Part shown: positions 19,233 to 30,700 of the stretch, in pieces
Layout of the letters: each line of letters opens with the position of its first letter
How positions within the stretch are numbered: the first letter of the stretch is position 1
DNA from: Nothopassalora personata
Lineage: Eukaryota; Ascomycota; Dothideomycetes; Mycosphaerellales; Mycosphaerellaceae
Reading direction: 5' to 3'
Assembly: GCA_033816765.1 (NCBI GenBank)
Contig: CM066293.1
Location: 2,480,001-2,544,000, forward strand
DNA length: 64,000 nt
Translations under genes and position numbers: made by a program
Notes under the pieces: model-generated
What the model saw: the letters and a program-made list of their open reading frames with translations, nothing else
Database searches by the model: none
What the model was told of the DNA's origin: nothing

Positions 19233-20051
19233 CTACTCGCTCGGCATCAAGCCCGGTGTTTGCTTCCTAGCCATGCCCCCAGCATTGAGCGTGAGAGCTG
19301 CGTCGCTGTCGCGCCTGTAAAGAGTTCCTTGTGAGATGCCAGTAATGATCTCATGCTCCAGGCTTGGTCCTCGTCGTTTGCGAAGTGGCTCGTCTAAAAT
19401 TGCGGGCAGTTCATCGCGGTCCTCTGGAGGCTCGATGGTGTTGAGGAGGGCCGACAACGGCAAGCCGCGTCTGGGTGTTCCGCCAGTTTGAGACGTGACC
19501 GAGTCTCGCCTTACTCCGTCGATTCCACTCGATGGAGGTGTTTCTTGGTTGCCAGCTTCCTGGTCGATGATACGAACTACAGAGTGAGGCAGGACGGCCC
19601 TCATATTTGCCTCAGATGTAGGAGTCAGATCGGTAACCAAAGGTGGCCTGCTCGAAATTGTGTCTATGCGTGGCACCTTGCTTCTCGGCGCCGCATTCTC
19701 GTCATCAGAAATATCGGTTAACGTGCTGATCGTGCTTTTCGACCAAGAAGCCTTCCTCTTAGGCACGACAGCATCATCCTCTCCGTTGCCCCTCGCAGCG
19801 AGAAGACGTCGACTCTTAGCCTTGCTGCCTGCATCAGCGGCCCTTGTTTGCGTGCTCCTTCTCCGTTTGCTGCCTATGGCTGAAGCTTCCGGTAGCAGCA
19901 AGTCATCGTCCTTCTTCGTGTGCCTTCGACGCTTGGTGCCCTTCTTAGGTGCTTCTGGCGCCAAGGAGTTGGTTGGCACTGGGTCTTCTGTCAGCACATG
20001 TCTATGTGTATGCCCTTGATCGTATTGTCCACAAATGCGTTGTTCTGAATC
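19233..20051 (-). CDS. Nuclear-like basic hypothetical ORF in phase with upstream Ada1, start unclear
   Basis: An open frame of about 272 codons lies directly after the Ada1 stop and in the same phase. It has several basic clusters (GTKRRRHTKK, SKRRRSTQ, KSRRLL) that look like nuclear localisation signals, then Ser/Asp-rich disordered sequence and a conserved-looking end (SLEHEIITGISQGTLYRRDSD). No in-frame ATG exists until 19604, so a start there would give only 123 residues and lose the basic part. Alternatives are a separate gene with an unseen first exon, a spliced Ada1 isoform (a 102 nt intron 20089-19988 would keep phase but has no good branch site), or readthrough. I cannot choose among them. 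Confidence 0.45.
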   Translation of the reverse strand, partial: DSEQRICGQYDQGHTHRHVLTEDPVPTNSLAPEAPKKGTKRRRHTKKDDDLLLPEASAIGSKRRRSTQTRAADAGSKAKSRRLLAARGNGEDDAVVPKRKASWSKSTISTLTDISDDENAAPRSKVPRIDTISSRPPLVTDLTPTSEANMRAVLPHSVVRIIDQEAGNQETPPSSGIDGVRRDSVTSQTGGTPRRGLPLSALLNTIEPPEDRDELPAILDEPLRKRRGPSLEHEIITGISQGTLYRRDSDAALTLNAGGMARKQTPGLMPSE

Positions 20052-21428
20052 CTATCCAGCAACAGCAAGCAAACAATCGTCCAACGCACTCATGACTCCA
20101 TCGTGTTCGGCCTTGCCGATGCCCTGAAAGCCTGCGTACTCGGTGCCGTCGACATCCATTGCGTCCGGATCAGCAAAAGTGACTCCGTTCGTGGCGGGCT
20201 TGTCGACGTGACCGAAGCCGTTGAGTTGAGGTTTGGTATCCATGATTGGGTACTGATTGAGCATAATATGCTCGTCCAAAAATCGATCTGACCGTAAAAA
20301 TGGGTCGTAAAGGTTGACGGAAAGTCGAAGATCTTGAAGGTCGAGAGGTTGGCGTTTGGCTTGCATTTCCATTTCGACCGGCAGGAGCCCCGCCGCGTTG
20401 CGTTGGAGGATACCACGTTCCGCATCGTCTTCTTCCTTTCGCAGCTGCCGTCGGAATTTATTGGTCTGTACGCCTTCCCCTCCGGCACCGTTGGATCTTG
20501 CATGACCGAGCAAGCTGCCGAGCATTTCCTTGATCTGCACTTGCAGGCCTTGCTCTATGATCTCTGCGCAGGCAGGTAGAGCCCCTTGCGCCACGCCGGT
20601 CAGACCTTCCTCATAGCATATTGGCTCGATGCGGTTCGTAATGTCAGCTTGACTTGGAAACTCCAGAGCCTCAGAAGCTAGGGTCTGTGCCCAGCGCCGC
20701 CGAGTCTCAATGTCGTAGCTACTCCTCGCAAGCGATGATGTAGCCGGGCCTGTCCCAGTCGCACTCTGAGGTTCTGCATCATTTCCTGCAGGTCTCACCG
20801 CCAGCTCATTCGAGTATGCCAGTATCTCAGCATAAGCATTGTTGACCGGCCTGGCGGCCTCCTTCAACGTCTTGATCCTCTTCCTGTCGCGCGCATGCAG
20901 CGTCATCACCTCCCTCTTCAGCCTCTCATCCGCATTATCGTTCGCACCTGAGCCAGCACCAGTGTTCTTAGCCGTGGCCGTCGGCTTGTCTGTGGCGACA
21001 ACCCATGGTGCGACATCTGTGGGAGGATAGTCGCGTAACGTGTTCTCATAGATGGAAGCAAGGAAGGTATTATGTAACCGGAGCGTCGAGAGGGGCGCTT
21101 TTGAGGGATCCGTGGATGTGATCGCTGAAGGAACGGGAGAGAGGTATGGCTGGAGCACATATGCCAGCTCGGCCTGGTTGAGCTGTCCGATGACGAAGGC
21201 GCCGATGGCAGCTTTGTAGTCATTCCAGTTGTCGCCCAGCGCAGCCTTCAGTTGGGTGTATATGGGTTCCAGGTTCACGCGCGGAGCCGAGCTGCCATTC
21301 AGAGTGCTCGACGCTGTCGCAGCAGCACTTGGGCCCGGCAGTGTCTTCCCTCCCACCGCGGGCGTCACCCTCATCTGCGTGGGTGACACGTGCCCGTTCC
21401 CGCCGCCCAGCAGCTCCGCCGGATCCAT
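20052..21428 (-). CDS. ADA1: SAGA complex subunit Ada1 (Hfi1/Tad1 family)
   Basis: A single exon of 458 residues. After a disordered start, the conserved SAGA-Tad1 region begins near residue 50: PRVNLEPIYTQLKAALGD, WNDYKAAIGAFVIGQLNQAEL, then the histone-fold-like part HNTFLASIYENTLRD at about 120-135. A charged linker leads to the second conserved block, LASEALEFPSQADITNRIEPI, and a C-terminal helix with SALDDCLLAVAG. Ada1 is a core scaffold of the SAGA histone acetyltransferase coactivator in the nucleus, pairing with Taf12. Length and ends fit fungal Ada1. The frame continues in phase beyond the TAG stop (see 19233-20051). Confidence 0.9.
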   Translation of the reverse strand: MDPAELLGGGNGHVSPTQMRVTPAVGGKTLPGPSAAATASSTLNGSSAPRVNLEPIYTQLKAALGDNWNDYKAAIGAFVIGQLNQAELAYVLQPYLSPVPSAITSTDPSKAPLSTLRLHNTFLASIYENTLRDYPPTDVAPWVVATDKPTATAKNTGAGSGANDNADERLKREVMTLHARDRKRIKTLKEAARPVNNAYAEILAYSNELAVRPAGNDAEPQSATGTGPATSSLARSSYDIETRRRWAQTLASEALEFPSQADITNRIEPICYEEGLTGVAQGALPACAEIIEQGLQVQIKEMLGSLLGHARSNGAGGEGVQTNKFRRQLRKEEDDAERGILQRNAAGLLPVEMEMQAKRQPLDLQDLRLSVNLYDPFLRSDRFLDEHIMLNQYPIMDTKPQLNGFGHVDKPATNGVTFADPDAMDVDGTEYAGFQGIGKAEHDGVMSALDDCLLAVAG

Positions 21429-22196
21429 CTTGTCCTTTATCCCCTCGGCTCGTGCTCTTACTTGGCGATCCCTATCGCATCCTCCTCGTCATGCAGTTCG
21501 TGAAGCGCATGTGACAGCCGGAAGTGTCGCCGATGTGGTGATGCGAGCCGCACTACGCAGTCGGGCGCAACGCGATCCGACTTATTCGCGGCGCTCGAAA
21601 TAGGTTATTATATCAGATGCGCCGTACCACCGTCCAAGGATTTGGCGACTGATGCTGTCCGTCTCAGTGTGTGCCGCGTGTGTGCTTGTGCAGACGGTAG
21701 ATGTTGGTGCGACCTTGAATGCGGAGGCACGGATCGGTGAGCTTAAATTTTGACGATGAAAGACAACGCCGACATGCATTGCCAGCAGCAATCACTTATA
21801 AGATCACAGATGGGTTGTGGAAATGAGCATCTTCGACGCTTTGATCCAGGTCAGGATCAAGAGTCTCATTCAATTGTTCTACCCAATACACTCTCGGTGA
21901 ATTCCAAGCAAAAGCGCAATGTAAAGAATACTGGCGTCGAGCCACTGCAATGCGGATTCATCGAGTAGCCCGTCCATGAGCCTATCGACTACCTTTCCTC
22001 TTTGCCTGTCCGTGGTGAACGCCACCCTTGGTCCTAAGATGCCAGAAGGGTCGTCATATCCGTCATCCGGCCAGATGCTTCGTAGGAGTTGTAGTCGCTT
22101 GAACGCTAAAGATCAAAAGGTGCCAAATTGGACATGTTAAACCGATATGTAGCCAGCGCAGCGTCTCAACCCTGGTGAATGTTGGGGAGTCCGCTT
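21429..22196. other. Intergenic spacer Ada1/Vac7
   Basis: 768 bp between the Ada1 start and the Vac7 stop, both on the minus strand. It contains only short frames. It presumably holds the Ada1 promoter and the Vac7 3' UTR. Confidence 0.5.
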
Positions 22197-25100
22197 TCAT
22201 GAGATTTCCTCCTCTCCGTGCCCTTCTACTCGCTCGTCGGGATCGTCAACTTCCGGGTCATCCATCAGGTCTGGCCACTCAATCCATTGCCAATGCTCGG
22301 AGTGATCGACGGGCTCGAGGCGCATGTTTCCTTCCTTATCGATGCCCTCTTCCGGGTGGACCATGACCGAGGCACCCACTGCCACACTCTGCAAGCGAGA
22401 CGAGATTGGCAATTGGTACTTCAGTACGCCCCGGACGACGAGCTCAAAGGGATACTGAATCACCTTCTCCCACCTCTCGCTGCCGCCAGCCTCCGTCTTG
22501 TTGCCAGGCTTCATGAGACGGAGCTGGCCTGTAGAATAGTGCAGATGGCGGTTGATCGGACTGGCAACGAAGTTCAATGCTTGGTCAAACTTGAATATCC
22601 GCCCCAATAGCATCGTCTGTGCATCTTTTTCGACATCCGAGTCGTCGCCGTCGTCATCTCCTGGAGCGTGCCAGTGGCCATCCGGATCCTGAATGGGATT
22701 TGGATTCTTGTCCTTGGAATCCTTCTTGCCGACTGAAGTGGAACCGATCGGCTGCCGCCTTCGACGGTAGCCAGATGCGTCCTTCTGCTTGTCCGGCTTG
22801 TGGCTCCCGACATGCTTACTCTTGGCGAAAATATTGACGTCCATATCGCCCACGTTGATCCCCAAAGTATTCGGATTGATAGCACCCACTTTCAGGTCCA
22901 ACATCAATTCCTGCTCGCTTGCAAGCACGTTCTTGATTTGGTGGATCTCGACATCGTAAAGAGGCCTATTCGATGCGAAGACGAAGAGGACGGCGCTCAT
23001 GACCACAGCGATAGCCAGCAAAGTGGTGAGAAAACATGCACCAGCTTTGCCGCCGCAGCATCGCCAAATTCGGCTGGGCTCTGCGTAGCCATCAAATGAA
23101 TGTGCCATACTGCTTGCCGGACGTCGAACGCTGCGATAGCCATAGCCTCGAGGGCCCCGGACGGTACCAGTTCCAACAAGTGGCGTTCGTTCATCATCGG
23201 CGTTCTGTTCAAAGTCGTATGGCTGTTCCTGCTTCCTGTTGCTGGCGAGAAAGCCACCCGATCGGAGCTGCATACTTTGTGGACTCCTGGGCGAGTTTGG
23301 TCGAGATCGTTGCACATGATTTTGACGCAACTTTGAAGCCTGCGTGTATGGTGAGTCTGGGAAGTTTTGTTGGTCGTAAGAGGCCGAGTGGTGGCCACCA
23401 CGTCCGTATCTCCCAATATGCCGTGGGGTGTGTGATCGAATCGTGCCGTCTTTGCTGTCGGGACTGTCAAAGTCGTTGTGAGTCCTGCTAGAGAACTTCA
23501 TGCTTCGCTTTCCTTCGACTCTCCTATCGTCGAATGCATCGCCGAACCCCCTGATCGCGCTCCGCTGCTGATCAGCCAAACTGTGCGCTGAAGTCGCACT
23601 GGGTGTCCTCGAGTGATGTCGTTGTCGGCGCTGTGGCTCGACGGGGTTCGACTCGTAGACAAAGGTTTCGTCCGAGTCTGAGGTATTGGCCTCGTCCACT
23701 GCATCCGCCACTCTTCGTTCGAACAGGTCGGCCTTCGAGGTTGCTTTGCGCACAAATCTGTCAGACAATGTTCTCGGAAACGCTGCTGAAAACACACGCT
23801 GACAATGCTGGGAGATGGTGGATCGCTCAGATGGTGCTGGGCCGACAGCTTCGTCTGCACAGCTTTCGTAGCCAGCAGAGCGCAGCAACGACTGAGCATA
23901 ACGTCGCTTGGATCGCGACAGAGACCTCTGTCTGGTATGCTGCGACTGCGCATTCTGACACAGGGTATCATATGCTCTGGAAGGAACAAAGTTCTGGGAT
24001 TGCGAATGTCTGATGCGATACATACCTGATCCCTGGTTGACACTGCGCTTCGTACGCGAGTCCTTTTTACGCTCCTTCTTCGGTCGTATCGTCTCGGTAC
24101 TAGGTCTGAGCTTGACGCTCCCGCCGTTGTCTATACGAAGACGATTTGCTGCTTCACCAGCTGGCGCAAGGCCAGATTGTGGGATCGATTGGACGGTCTC
24201 AGTCTCGACAGTCATGCCGCCGGCCCTGCCATCACCTGGACGAGATTTGGTAGTTGTCAATGCATGGTTGTTCTTTAGCGGTGCGTTCTTCGGTCGTGGT
24301 TGCGACTGACTGGTGGCGTTATGCGTTGCAGGATTCTGACGATCTCGACCTCGCATGGTGGTGTCGCTTTTGTTGCCGGTGCTTTCGCTGCCACTTTCGT
24401 TCGGTTTCTGATCGTCCCCCTTGACTGAAGATTCACGCTTCGGTGAGCGGTCGTCATCACCGGCGATCTTCGTGACTGGTTTCAAGTCAATGGCCGCTTG
24501 AATTGCCGCAGGGCTCGGTTCTTGAGAATCTCCACTGTTCTCTTGTACTGTCTCCAGCGTCGACATTCCGCTCGGGCCTCTAGCCGAAGCTTTTTGTGCA
24601 GGCGGTGGTTGAAGTTGTGGATCTGGCCTTCGATCTTCGAAGCTCGCCGTCCGACTCAAGGATTGCGTTGATGTATCGTTATTTTGAGGTGTTGCGCTGA
24701 GGACCTGTATACTTGGCGCACCTTGTTCGTGTTTCTTTTGGGCTGCCGCAGAGCCTCTCCTAGAGCTTGGTCCAGAAGGCGGTGGCGACTTGAGCCGGGG
24801 TGATATTGGCCATTGCGGTGTAGATTCACCCGAGGTTGTTACGCTTTTTTGCACACGGCCCGGCAGCTTCGACACCGCCTCTGCAATACTGTGCTGCTGG
24901 TGCAAATGTGGCACACTCGACGCTGATAGAGCCCGCTGTATCGCTGCTGCTGATGGCTTCGTCGACAAGGAGTCCTTCTTCGAAGGCGGTTGGTCCTTAC
25001 GTATGGGAGACGTGTTCCGTGATGTTCGCGGGCTTTGAGCAAGGGGTGATGAGACTTGGGGAGCCAAACTGGATGAAGACAACTCCCGTAAGATGTGCAC

Positions 25101-25253
25101 AGGTGGTTGTGGTGTCGCCACCTGCGATCCCTGTTTGTGCTGTGTAGTCGTCGTCTTTCTCTCCAATGTATTCGCCCCGTTACTGCCAGGCTCTGCTGTC
25201 TCCATCTGCCCGGTCACCGAGCGAAAGTCGTTCTGACTATCTTTGTTCGCCAT
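22197..25253 (-). CDS. VAC7: Vacuolar segregation protein Vac7
   Basis: A single exon of 1018 residues. A long Ser/Thr/Pro/Gln-rich N-terminal half (1-700) is followed by the motif DERTPLVGTG, a basic patch (YRSVRRP) and a single hydrophobic span at 740-761 (CFLTTLLAIAVVMSAVLFVFAS region). The C-terminal domain is LEA/NDR1-like (VEIHQIKNVLASEQELMLDL, NPNTLGINVGDMDVNIFAKS), interrupted by a charged insert, and ends EGHGEEEIS. This order is that of fungal Vac7, a vacuole-membrane activator of the Fab1/PIKfyve kinase complex making PI(3,5)P2, which controls vacuole size and stress response. No intron is needed. A hexanucleotide repeat lies about 350 bp upstream of the start. Confidence 0.9.
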   Translation of the reverse strand: MANKDSQNDFRSVTGQMETAEPGSNGANTLERKTTTTQHKQGSQVATPQPPVHILRELSSSSLAPQVSSPLAQSPRTSRNTSPIRKDQPPSKKDSLSTKPSAAAIQRALSASSVPHLHQQHSIAEAVSKLPGRVQKSVTTSGESTPQWPISPRLKSPPPSGPSSRRGSAAAQKKHEQGAPSIQVLSATPQNNDTSTQSLSRTASFEDRRPDPQLQPPPAQKASARGPSGMSTLETVQENSGDSQEPSPAAIQAAIDLKPVTKIAGDDDRSPKRESSVKGDDQKPNESGSESTGNKSDTTMRGRDRQNPATHNATSQSQPRPKNAPLKNNHALTTTKSRPGDGRAGGMTVETETVQSIPQSGLAPAGEAANRLRIDNGGSVKLRPSTETIRPKKERKKDSRTKRSVNQGSGMYRIRHSQSQNFVPSRAYDTLCQNAQSQHTRQRSLSRSKRRYAQSLLRSAGYESCADEAVGPAPSERSTISQHCQRVFSAAFPRTLSDRFVRKATSKADLFERRVADAVDEANTSDSDETFVYESNPVEPQRRQRHHSRTPSATSAHSLADQQRSAIRGFGDAFDDRRVEGKRSMKFSSRTHNDFDSPDSKDGTIRSHTPRHIGRYGRGGHHSASYDQQNFPDSPYTQASKLRQNHVQRSRPNSPRSPQSMQLRSGGFLASNRKQEQPYDFEQNADDERTPLVGTGTVRGPRGYGYRSVRRPASSMAHSFDGYAEPSRIWRCCGGKAGACFLTTLLAIAVVMSAVLFVFASNRPLYDVEIHQIKNVLASEQELMLDLKVGAINPNTLGINVGDMDVNIFAKSKHVGSHKPDKQKDASGYRRRRQPIGSTSVGKKDSKDKNPNPIQDPDGHWHAPGDDDGDDSDVEKDAQTMLLGRIFKFDQALNFVASPINRHLHYSTGQLRLMKPGNKTEAGGSERWEKVIQYPFELVVRGVLKYQLPISSRLQSVAVGASVMVHPEEGIDKEGNMRLEPVDHSEHWQWIEWPDLMDDPEVDDPDERVEGHGEEEIS

Positions 25254-27757
25254 ATTGCCACAGGTTCAGTATTGCACCTCTAGATGACCAGAACGGGGCT
25301 CCTCCCATGGTAATAGCGAATGTTGTCGAGCGCGTCACGCAGACATTTTGCGCGGTAATGCTGCGTGTATCCTTTCAGCCGACGTCGACAGGCACTCAAA
25401 TCCGAGGCCAAAGCGGGCTGTGGCCAAGACAGAGCTCTCAATTCGTGGGTCGAGCTATCGTGTGAATCGGAACGTTGGCAGCGACGGCGGTACAGTGTTT
25501 GTTGAGAGCGCGTGAAGTGTTAGATGCGTTGGTGATTGTGTGGTTGCTCAAATCAACGTTTCAGAGCGTCGTTGGGTCAGAGTGACGGAGGACGGACCTG
25601 GACCTGAACCTGAACCTGGACCTGGACCTGAACCTGGACCTGGACGTGGACGTAGCGCGACTCGGGTACGGCTTGGAAACGGCTTGGGCTTTGTTGTCGA
25701 CTGCGGTGAGCAGGCACTGCAGGACACAGATGGCGTAGATGTTGGAGGCAAAGCGATCGAGGGAGCGATTGTGTGACGATGAAGGTGCGACGAGAGCAGT
25801 GGAAGAGCAGATTCAGAGCGCTCTCCTCGGCAACAGAAGAACAACGGGCTGTTTGGTCTGGGGCTCTGCGTTGTCCGGAACGTTATCCGGCAGTACTGCA
25901 TTTGTGATCGCTGCAAGCAAGTGGCCTGACTCTGCTGGACAACTCCTCACATTGCCGCGTGGATAATCGCACACTACTGAACAACAACACGCCTCACACC
26001 GTGTGTCTGACTCCCCCGCCGCCACGCGGCTCCAAGCATTGCTTCTGCCCACCGCCAGAAAGCAGCATGGCAGTGACGTGGTGTGCGCGAAGGAAGCCAG
26101 CAAGCAAAACAGGACAACGCAGCGAGCGCCACACCTCTCTAGCCTCACACACGTTGCATACTCAGGCAAGGTCACGCTACATAGCTAGGATGACTTGTTG
26201 CTGCTTCCCAGATCTGCGCTCATCACGCTTTGGGACTGATCGTGTGAAGGGTGGCGGCGAGACGAGTGGACGCACAGTAGACCCTCCTCCACTGACATGC
26301 AAGGTACGTACCTCCTACTCAGCCAATAGGTCTCTGGAAAATGATAGGTTACTGCCGAACGAGTAATATCGATCAAGTATGCCGCTAAGAGCCGCAAGGA
26401 CGTAAGGCAGAAACAGAGTGCAAGGAGGAGGGCTCCAGTCTGCATTGTCCTTCGTAATGTCTCGCATGTTGAATACATTGACGGACCTGAGCCACAGACA
26501 TGTCCTGTAATCCAGGGTAACATAACTCGTTGCGAGTATCGATGATCGCATACGATATCGTACCTGCCATGCCAAGCATGTAGATTAATTAGTATGGAAA
26601 CTACTCGCAGATTCACATGTTGATTATCGCACCTCTTGATACGCGTCCTTGCACCTCACTATCGCTAATCTCACCTGGGCCTGCTACTGCTGCTGTCGTT
26701 ATTGCCCATGACTCCTCGCGGTGCACACGCTGTCCATCAGCATTTCCATTACCCTACCGATTCCCCTAAGCAGCATAGTCTATTTTGCGACATTAGAGAC
26801 CTCAGTATAGGGCCCTCACGGTGTCGGGTCCCTGACCGGGGAATATTGCGTGCGAGAATGAATAATCGCGCGAATATCGATTCTCGCAAAAGTGCGATTA
26901 ATCCCACCAACAGCAACACCAGTTCAGATAGCCCGGTCATCCATGATACATTTTAAACCTCACACTCTTCTCGTCTCCCTGTTTCAGCGGTCGTCCTCCA
27001 AAAAGTGGCTAACCTCGTACAACCCAAACCAAGTCCTCGGAACAAAATCTCGCGCACAGCACATGCGGTGCGCACCGGAAAGCAGCATGACACAAAAGGG
27101 GCAACACGGCAGGGGACCACAACAGCATCACGAGAATCATCACAAAGCAAGGCAACGCGATACTCACACCATCAAACGAAATCGAACAGCACAAGGCCAG
27201 GGAGAAATGATGGAAGACGAGATGCTCAAGCGTAAGATGCCTTTCAATAGTAGTATTGACTAGTCGTCCGTTCATTCACTTGCTTCGTATCGATGCCATA
27301 CAGTGGTTCTGATCATCCACAATCGCCCCATCACTTGCCTTCACAAATCAACAGAAAACACCATCGACAAAGTCGACTCTTACCCATCCCATGCTGGCCC
27401 CGAAGCGAAACCCAAAACAATCCCAATCCCCTCCCGGTAAAAAACTCCGTCATCCCTTCTGTCACTATGTCGTCGTTGATTCGTTATGCGAGCTTTTACA
27501 TGATGTGTTGCGTAATAGTAAGCAAAGTCGTCCGTCCAGAAGGAAAGACGTCTCCGTTGGCAATATGCGCCAATCGTTGCTCGCCGCGAGGCGCAAATGC
27601 AATGTCTAATCGATGTTTCAGTAGTCCGATATGATCCAAGCAGTCCAAGTGATCTAAGCAAGGGTGGAAGAGCGGTGACCACCAACAACTGCGGAAGAAA
27701 TTGCGGCAATGATCTCCCAGGCGGGAGAGAGCATCATAAGATGGAAGCCATCGCTCC
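25254..27757. other. Long intergenic region between Vac7 and Wee1
   Basis: 2.5 kb with no supported gene. Apart from the repeat at 25594-25653, frames are short and without motifs. It includes the Vac7 upstream region and the Wee1 3' flank. Confidence 0.5.
25594..25653. repeat. Hexanucleotide CCTGRA tandem repeat
   Basis: About ten units of CCTGGA or CCTGAA in tandem, degenerating to CGTGGA at the right end. It lies upstream of Vac7, probably in its 5' leader or promoter. On the opposite strand it would read as a Gly/Pro/Ser repeat, but no gene supports that. Confidence 0.85.
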
Positions 27758-30700
27758 TCAGATGTCAATCATTTCGACATCATCTTGTTCTTGTCCATGG
27801 TTTAGCACATCGTTGGCGGGTCCCCAGCTGCCTTCGTAGACAGTGGCACCGGCACGCCTACGTTGTCCGACCCATTGCACCCCTCCGACAGCGAGAAGCT
27901 GATCCACCGTCGGCCGACGTTCAGGATCGGGCGAAATCATCCAGTTCACAATCCGATCCAAAGACTCTGGGTCTGCTGGATCGACCATGAAGTTGGGGGG
28001 TGTCACCAAATCGTGGCCGCGCGTCACCTTCGGCGCTTGTGGTCGCAAGAAGCTGAGATCGTCATCGCTCTGGTGAGATGTGCAAAGCGATTCATTCGAC
28101 TGGCCATTGAGGAGTTCGACCGGATCGCCTGAATCATCGCGGACAAGGCTGCTATCGGAACTCCAAGTGAGGCTCGGCAAGTCGCTGAGGTCACCAGCTC
28201 GCAGTCGTTGCCATGATGCTCCATTGTCAGGAAGGACGATGTTACCGGCAATCTCAAGCATGATCATACCGAGCGAGAAGATGTCGGCTGGTTTGTCGAA
28301 ACGTCCGGAGAGCACCTCGGGTCCTATGTACTCGCGGTCTCCTTCACCATCGATACCAGCAGGCGCCGGCCACGAACTTGCCATGCCAAAGTCACCAATC
28401 TTCAGCACACCCTCCCAGTCAATGAACACATTTGCAGGCTTCAAGTCAAGGTGGATGAAGTCTGCATCGTGGATCGACTTGACGCCCCACGACAGCTCGA
28501 GTAGGATTTTCCAGATGCGAAAGTCGTCGAGTCGTCCCTTGAACCCAGTAGACGTGAGGAAGTCCTTGAGATTGCCTTCTTCGCAGTACTCGGTCTGAAT
28601 GTATAGGTGGTTCTTAGACTCCCAGCTGTCGACCAGTTCTACGACGTGCTCATTACCGCAAAGAGCCTTCAGGATGTGCACCTCTTGCATCTTGCGTTGT
28701 CGGTCCTTGATTCCAGTATATGGTCGCCTGGACTTCTTCACGGCCCAGATGGCGCTGCCGGGACTCATAGCCTTTGCCAGAACCGCAGCCGCTGACGTGC
28801 TGTCGGGCACTGGCTTTGCGACTTTGTACACCTGTGAGAACTCACCCATTCCGATAGGCTTGACATCGCCGAACCGGGAGGTCATCGAAGTGTCGACGTC
28901 GTTTGCAAAGTAGCCGGATGATGCGTTGCTCTGGAATTGACTCTGCCCAGGTCCAATGCTGATTCCAAAGCTCTCGTTCCTGGGCCCAGTAGGCGTGGCA
29001 GGTGGAAAGCTGTTGCTGTTGAACAGCGCTGAGCCCCGGTTCTCTGCCGAGATCGACAAGCTACTGGGATCTGGTGGAGTGAAGGACTCGTCAGGTGTGT
29101 GCGGAGAATGCCTATCCGCAGTCGTGCGAATGACCACCGGGCTCGGTGCTGGTAGAGAGTCAGATCGCGACCATGGATTCTCGCACGCGTCCAACAAGGG
29201 ATGAGACCGAACTGATCTCTTAGCAAGTGGTGAGGGAGAAGCCACTCGTTGCGTTTCGTGCACCGATTGACTCCTAAACAAAGATGGTGAAGGAGGTGGG
29301 CAGCCTGTCAATGTGATAAAAGGCATGGGCGAATCATCAATTGCACAGTCCGCATCTTTCTCCGCGCGGAAACAAGGCGTGCTCGCATCGAAGTACTTAC
29401 ATTCGTCATCTGGCGTTGGCGAATGCTCACGGTCGGCGGGTGAGGCAAACGTGTCCGGTCCAAGTGATGTCCTCCTTCCAAACAGGCTGCTGCGAAGACT
29501 GTTACTCTTTCCTTTAGACTGTGGTCGTGAGGTAGCCGAGGCCGATTTCGTCGGAGTCGGTGGCAAGTCATCGTTGCTAGCTTGACTTCCCAATTTGTCC
29601 GTTGGAGAGTTGTTGACCTCGTCATCGATGCTGAGGAAACTGCTTCTTCGAGTGAGCTGAGGTTGGCCTATTCGTGACCCGAAGATGTTGACGCCCTTTC
29701 CGAATGATTCCGGTGAGATCTTCGAAACTCGTCCATTGAAAGGCGTGCTAGGACTGCCAAACTCATGCATAGGCTTGGCCACTTTACCAAGTGCCGATGG
29801 TGCTGGGCTGGCGCCAAAGTGGATGTGAGCTGCTTTCTTAGATGGTGTATCCGGCATGTTGGTGCTCTGGAACAGGGCAGCTGGTGCACCATCGATGTGA
29901 CGATGTCGCTTCGAGATCAAACCGGTCGACATGAAGGCTTGAGGCAGTGGCTTTGCCATCTTAAAAGCAGGCGTTGCTTGTGAGCCTTGACTAGAGTCCT
30001 GGCTGGGACGCATTGCGCCTATTGGCAGTGACCTCGAGAAGCCTGGTGGCGGCCGCGGGATTTCTGGTTGAGGCACTTTTGGAATATCCTGGAAGTCCAA
30101 GGCGGGAGCGACCTCAATCTCATTGTCTTTGTGATCCTCTGCCGTGACGCTCGATGTTGATGAGGAAGGTGTCAGGGCGTGAGACAGCGGATGTGGCTTG
30201 GGTGCCGACTGGTAGAGTTTCTGCGAAGGCGGCGGGAACAGGACTGGTGGATCACTTGCAACGCTGCGACGTAGAGAAGAGTCCATATCAGGGCTTCGAA
30301 GCGGAAGCGCGCCATCCAGTGATATCCTTGAACGTGCTCTGCTCAGCGATGGACTGCTCGAACCCTCCCGTAGCGCATCTGCGAAGAGATTCTTCCGACC
30401 AGATCCAGTGCGCTGCGATAAAGTGGACTTGCGCAGACTGAAAGGCCGTCGCTGTGGTGAGCTTGCTGCTGGGGCGTTCCAAGAGAAGATGGGCGTCGCA
30501 TCCCGTTCTCCCTCCCTCTCATCGACAGCATCATGCGATCCGGCCTGTGCTGTATCAAATGCTTGATCGAAGATGTTGAACTCGGGTCCGAGTGATGTTC
30601 CGTGCAGACTGCGGCGCTTGCTGCTTCGAGGGCTTCCCAAGGTTGCTGCTTCACGGTTCATAACACCATCGCTGCGTTTCAAAGGGCTGGACTTCAAGGG

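Noticed and set aside
20052..20060. Programmed stop-codon readthrough of Ada1
   Set aside because: The context is TAG followed by G, not the UGA-CUA type known in fungi, and the downstream protein has no targeting signal; kept only as one of several possibilities.
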